A program made the translations under genes and the position numbers. The notes beneath the pieces are model-generated. The model was not told where the DNA came from and ran no database searches. It saw only the letters and a program-made list of their open reading frames with translations. This document shows positions 63,909 through 64,000 of a DNA stretch of 64,000 nucleotides, piece by piece. Source of the stretch: CAVUXJ01 sp963814975 (GTDB lineage: Bacteria; Acidobacteriota; Vicinamibacteria; Vicinamibacterales; CAVVIG01); NCBI GenBank assembly GCA_963814975.1, contig CAWFFB010000026.1, positions 62,001 to 126,000 on the forward strand, given 5' to 3'. Each line of letters opens with the position of its first letter. Positions within the stretch are counted from its first letter, which is position 1.

Positions 63909-63910
63909 CT
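63872..63910. repeat. Heptad-like repeat AGCTGAN at the window's right end
   Basis: AGCTGAG (63872), AGCTGAA (63879), a 6-base spacer, AGCTGAC (63892), AGCTGTT (63899), CAGCT (63906). AGCTGAA pairs with TTCAGCT. Same setting as other heptad blocks: at the 3' end of a minus-strand gene. Confidence 0.65.
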
Positions 63911-64000
63911 ACTTCGCCTGCGCCTTGATCGCCGCCATCTCGGCTTCGCTCCTCACGGTCATCATGCCCATCTGGCTCGAACGGTAGACCGGCATCACCA
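63909..64000 (-). CDS. C-terminal end of a gene cut by the window edge
   Basis: On the minus strand an open frame enters from the right edge and reads VMPVYRSSQMGMMTVRSEAE, then MAAIKAQAK and stop TAG at 63911-63909. It is preceded (3') by a heptad-like repeat, as at several other gene ends. Too little remains to name the product. Confidence 0.5.
   Translation of the reverse strand, partial: VMPVYRSSQMGMMTVRSEAEMAAIKAQAK

Overview
The window is GC-rich chromosomal DNA that most resembles Acidobacteriota, probably the class Vicinamibacteria. The evidence is three Oar-like TonB-dependent receptors with an N-terminal carboxypeptidase-regulatory-like domain, three proteins of the 'VWFA-related Acidobacterial' type, a CBM9/DUF5916 outer-membrane protein, two DUF6152 proteins and many exported enzymes. 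No rRNA, tRNA, integrase, transposase or CRISPR array was seen. About 24 single-base indels, mostly extra bases, break otherwise well-conserved genes. This looks more like an unpolished assembly than decay of so many genes, so genes marked frameshifted may be intact in the organism.

Layout. 1-7.5 kb: a di-haem cytochrome c cut by the left edge, TonB receptor A, and three members (two long, one short) of an uncharacterised exported family marked by TPDGxPDxxGxW and GRWxGxTLVV motifs. 7.5-13.8 kb: a tandem NTF2-like lipoprotein, a YncE-like propeller, a metallo-beta-lactamase (MBL) fold enzyme and two VWFA proteins. 14.2-17.1 kb: receptor B. 17.8-23.2 kb: an orphan gene beside a VWFA remnant, then a minus-strand operon of sigma54-type response regulator, histidine kinase and VWFA protein. 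23.4-27 kb: an APC permease-USP gene running into mgtE, heavily frameshifted. 27-37 kb: receptor C and six more members of the exported family (three short, three long) plus a DUF6152 protein. 37-41.3 kb: VOC protein, lectin-like lipoprotein, second NTF2-like lipoprotein, MaoC hydratase and Tat-exported MBL enzyme. 41.3-49.3 kb: a minus-strand run of DsbA/FrnE-like protein (probable selenoprotein), MBL enzyme, amidohydrolase, M1 peptidase, S46 peptidase and glutathione peroxidase. 49.5-64 kb: DUF5916 protein, PQQ dehydrogenase with cytochrome c, ankyrin protein, DUF6152 protein with a 3-hydroxyisobutyrate dehydrogenase-like enzyme, MatC-like transporter, SoxC-like sulfite dehydrogenase with cytochrome c, cupin, sorbosone dehydrogenase-like protein and the end of one more gene.

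How it fits together. Most products carry export signals, so the window describes a periplasm/outer-membrane-oriented scavenging lifestyle: receptors take up large nutrients, exported peptidases and hydrolases process them, and PQQ and molybdopterin dehydrogenases feed electrons to c-type cytochromes.

The two observations most worth following are: (1) an in-frame TGA exactly at the first catalytic cysteine of a DsbA-like protein, followed at SECIS distance by a perfect hairpin with a GG-starting loop, which points to selenocysteine; and (2) a family of intergenic 7-base (once 8-base) tandem repeats, different in sequence at each site but similar in architecture, placed at gene 3' ends and often folding back as inverted halves. 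In addition, receptors B and C share a structured leader and upstream blocks that look like a common regulatory region.
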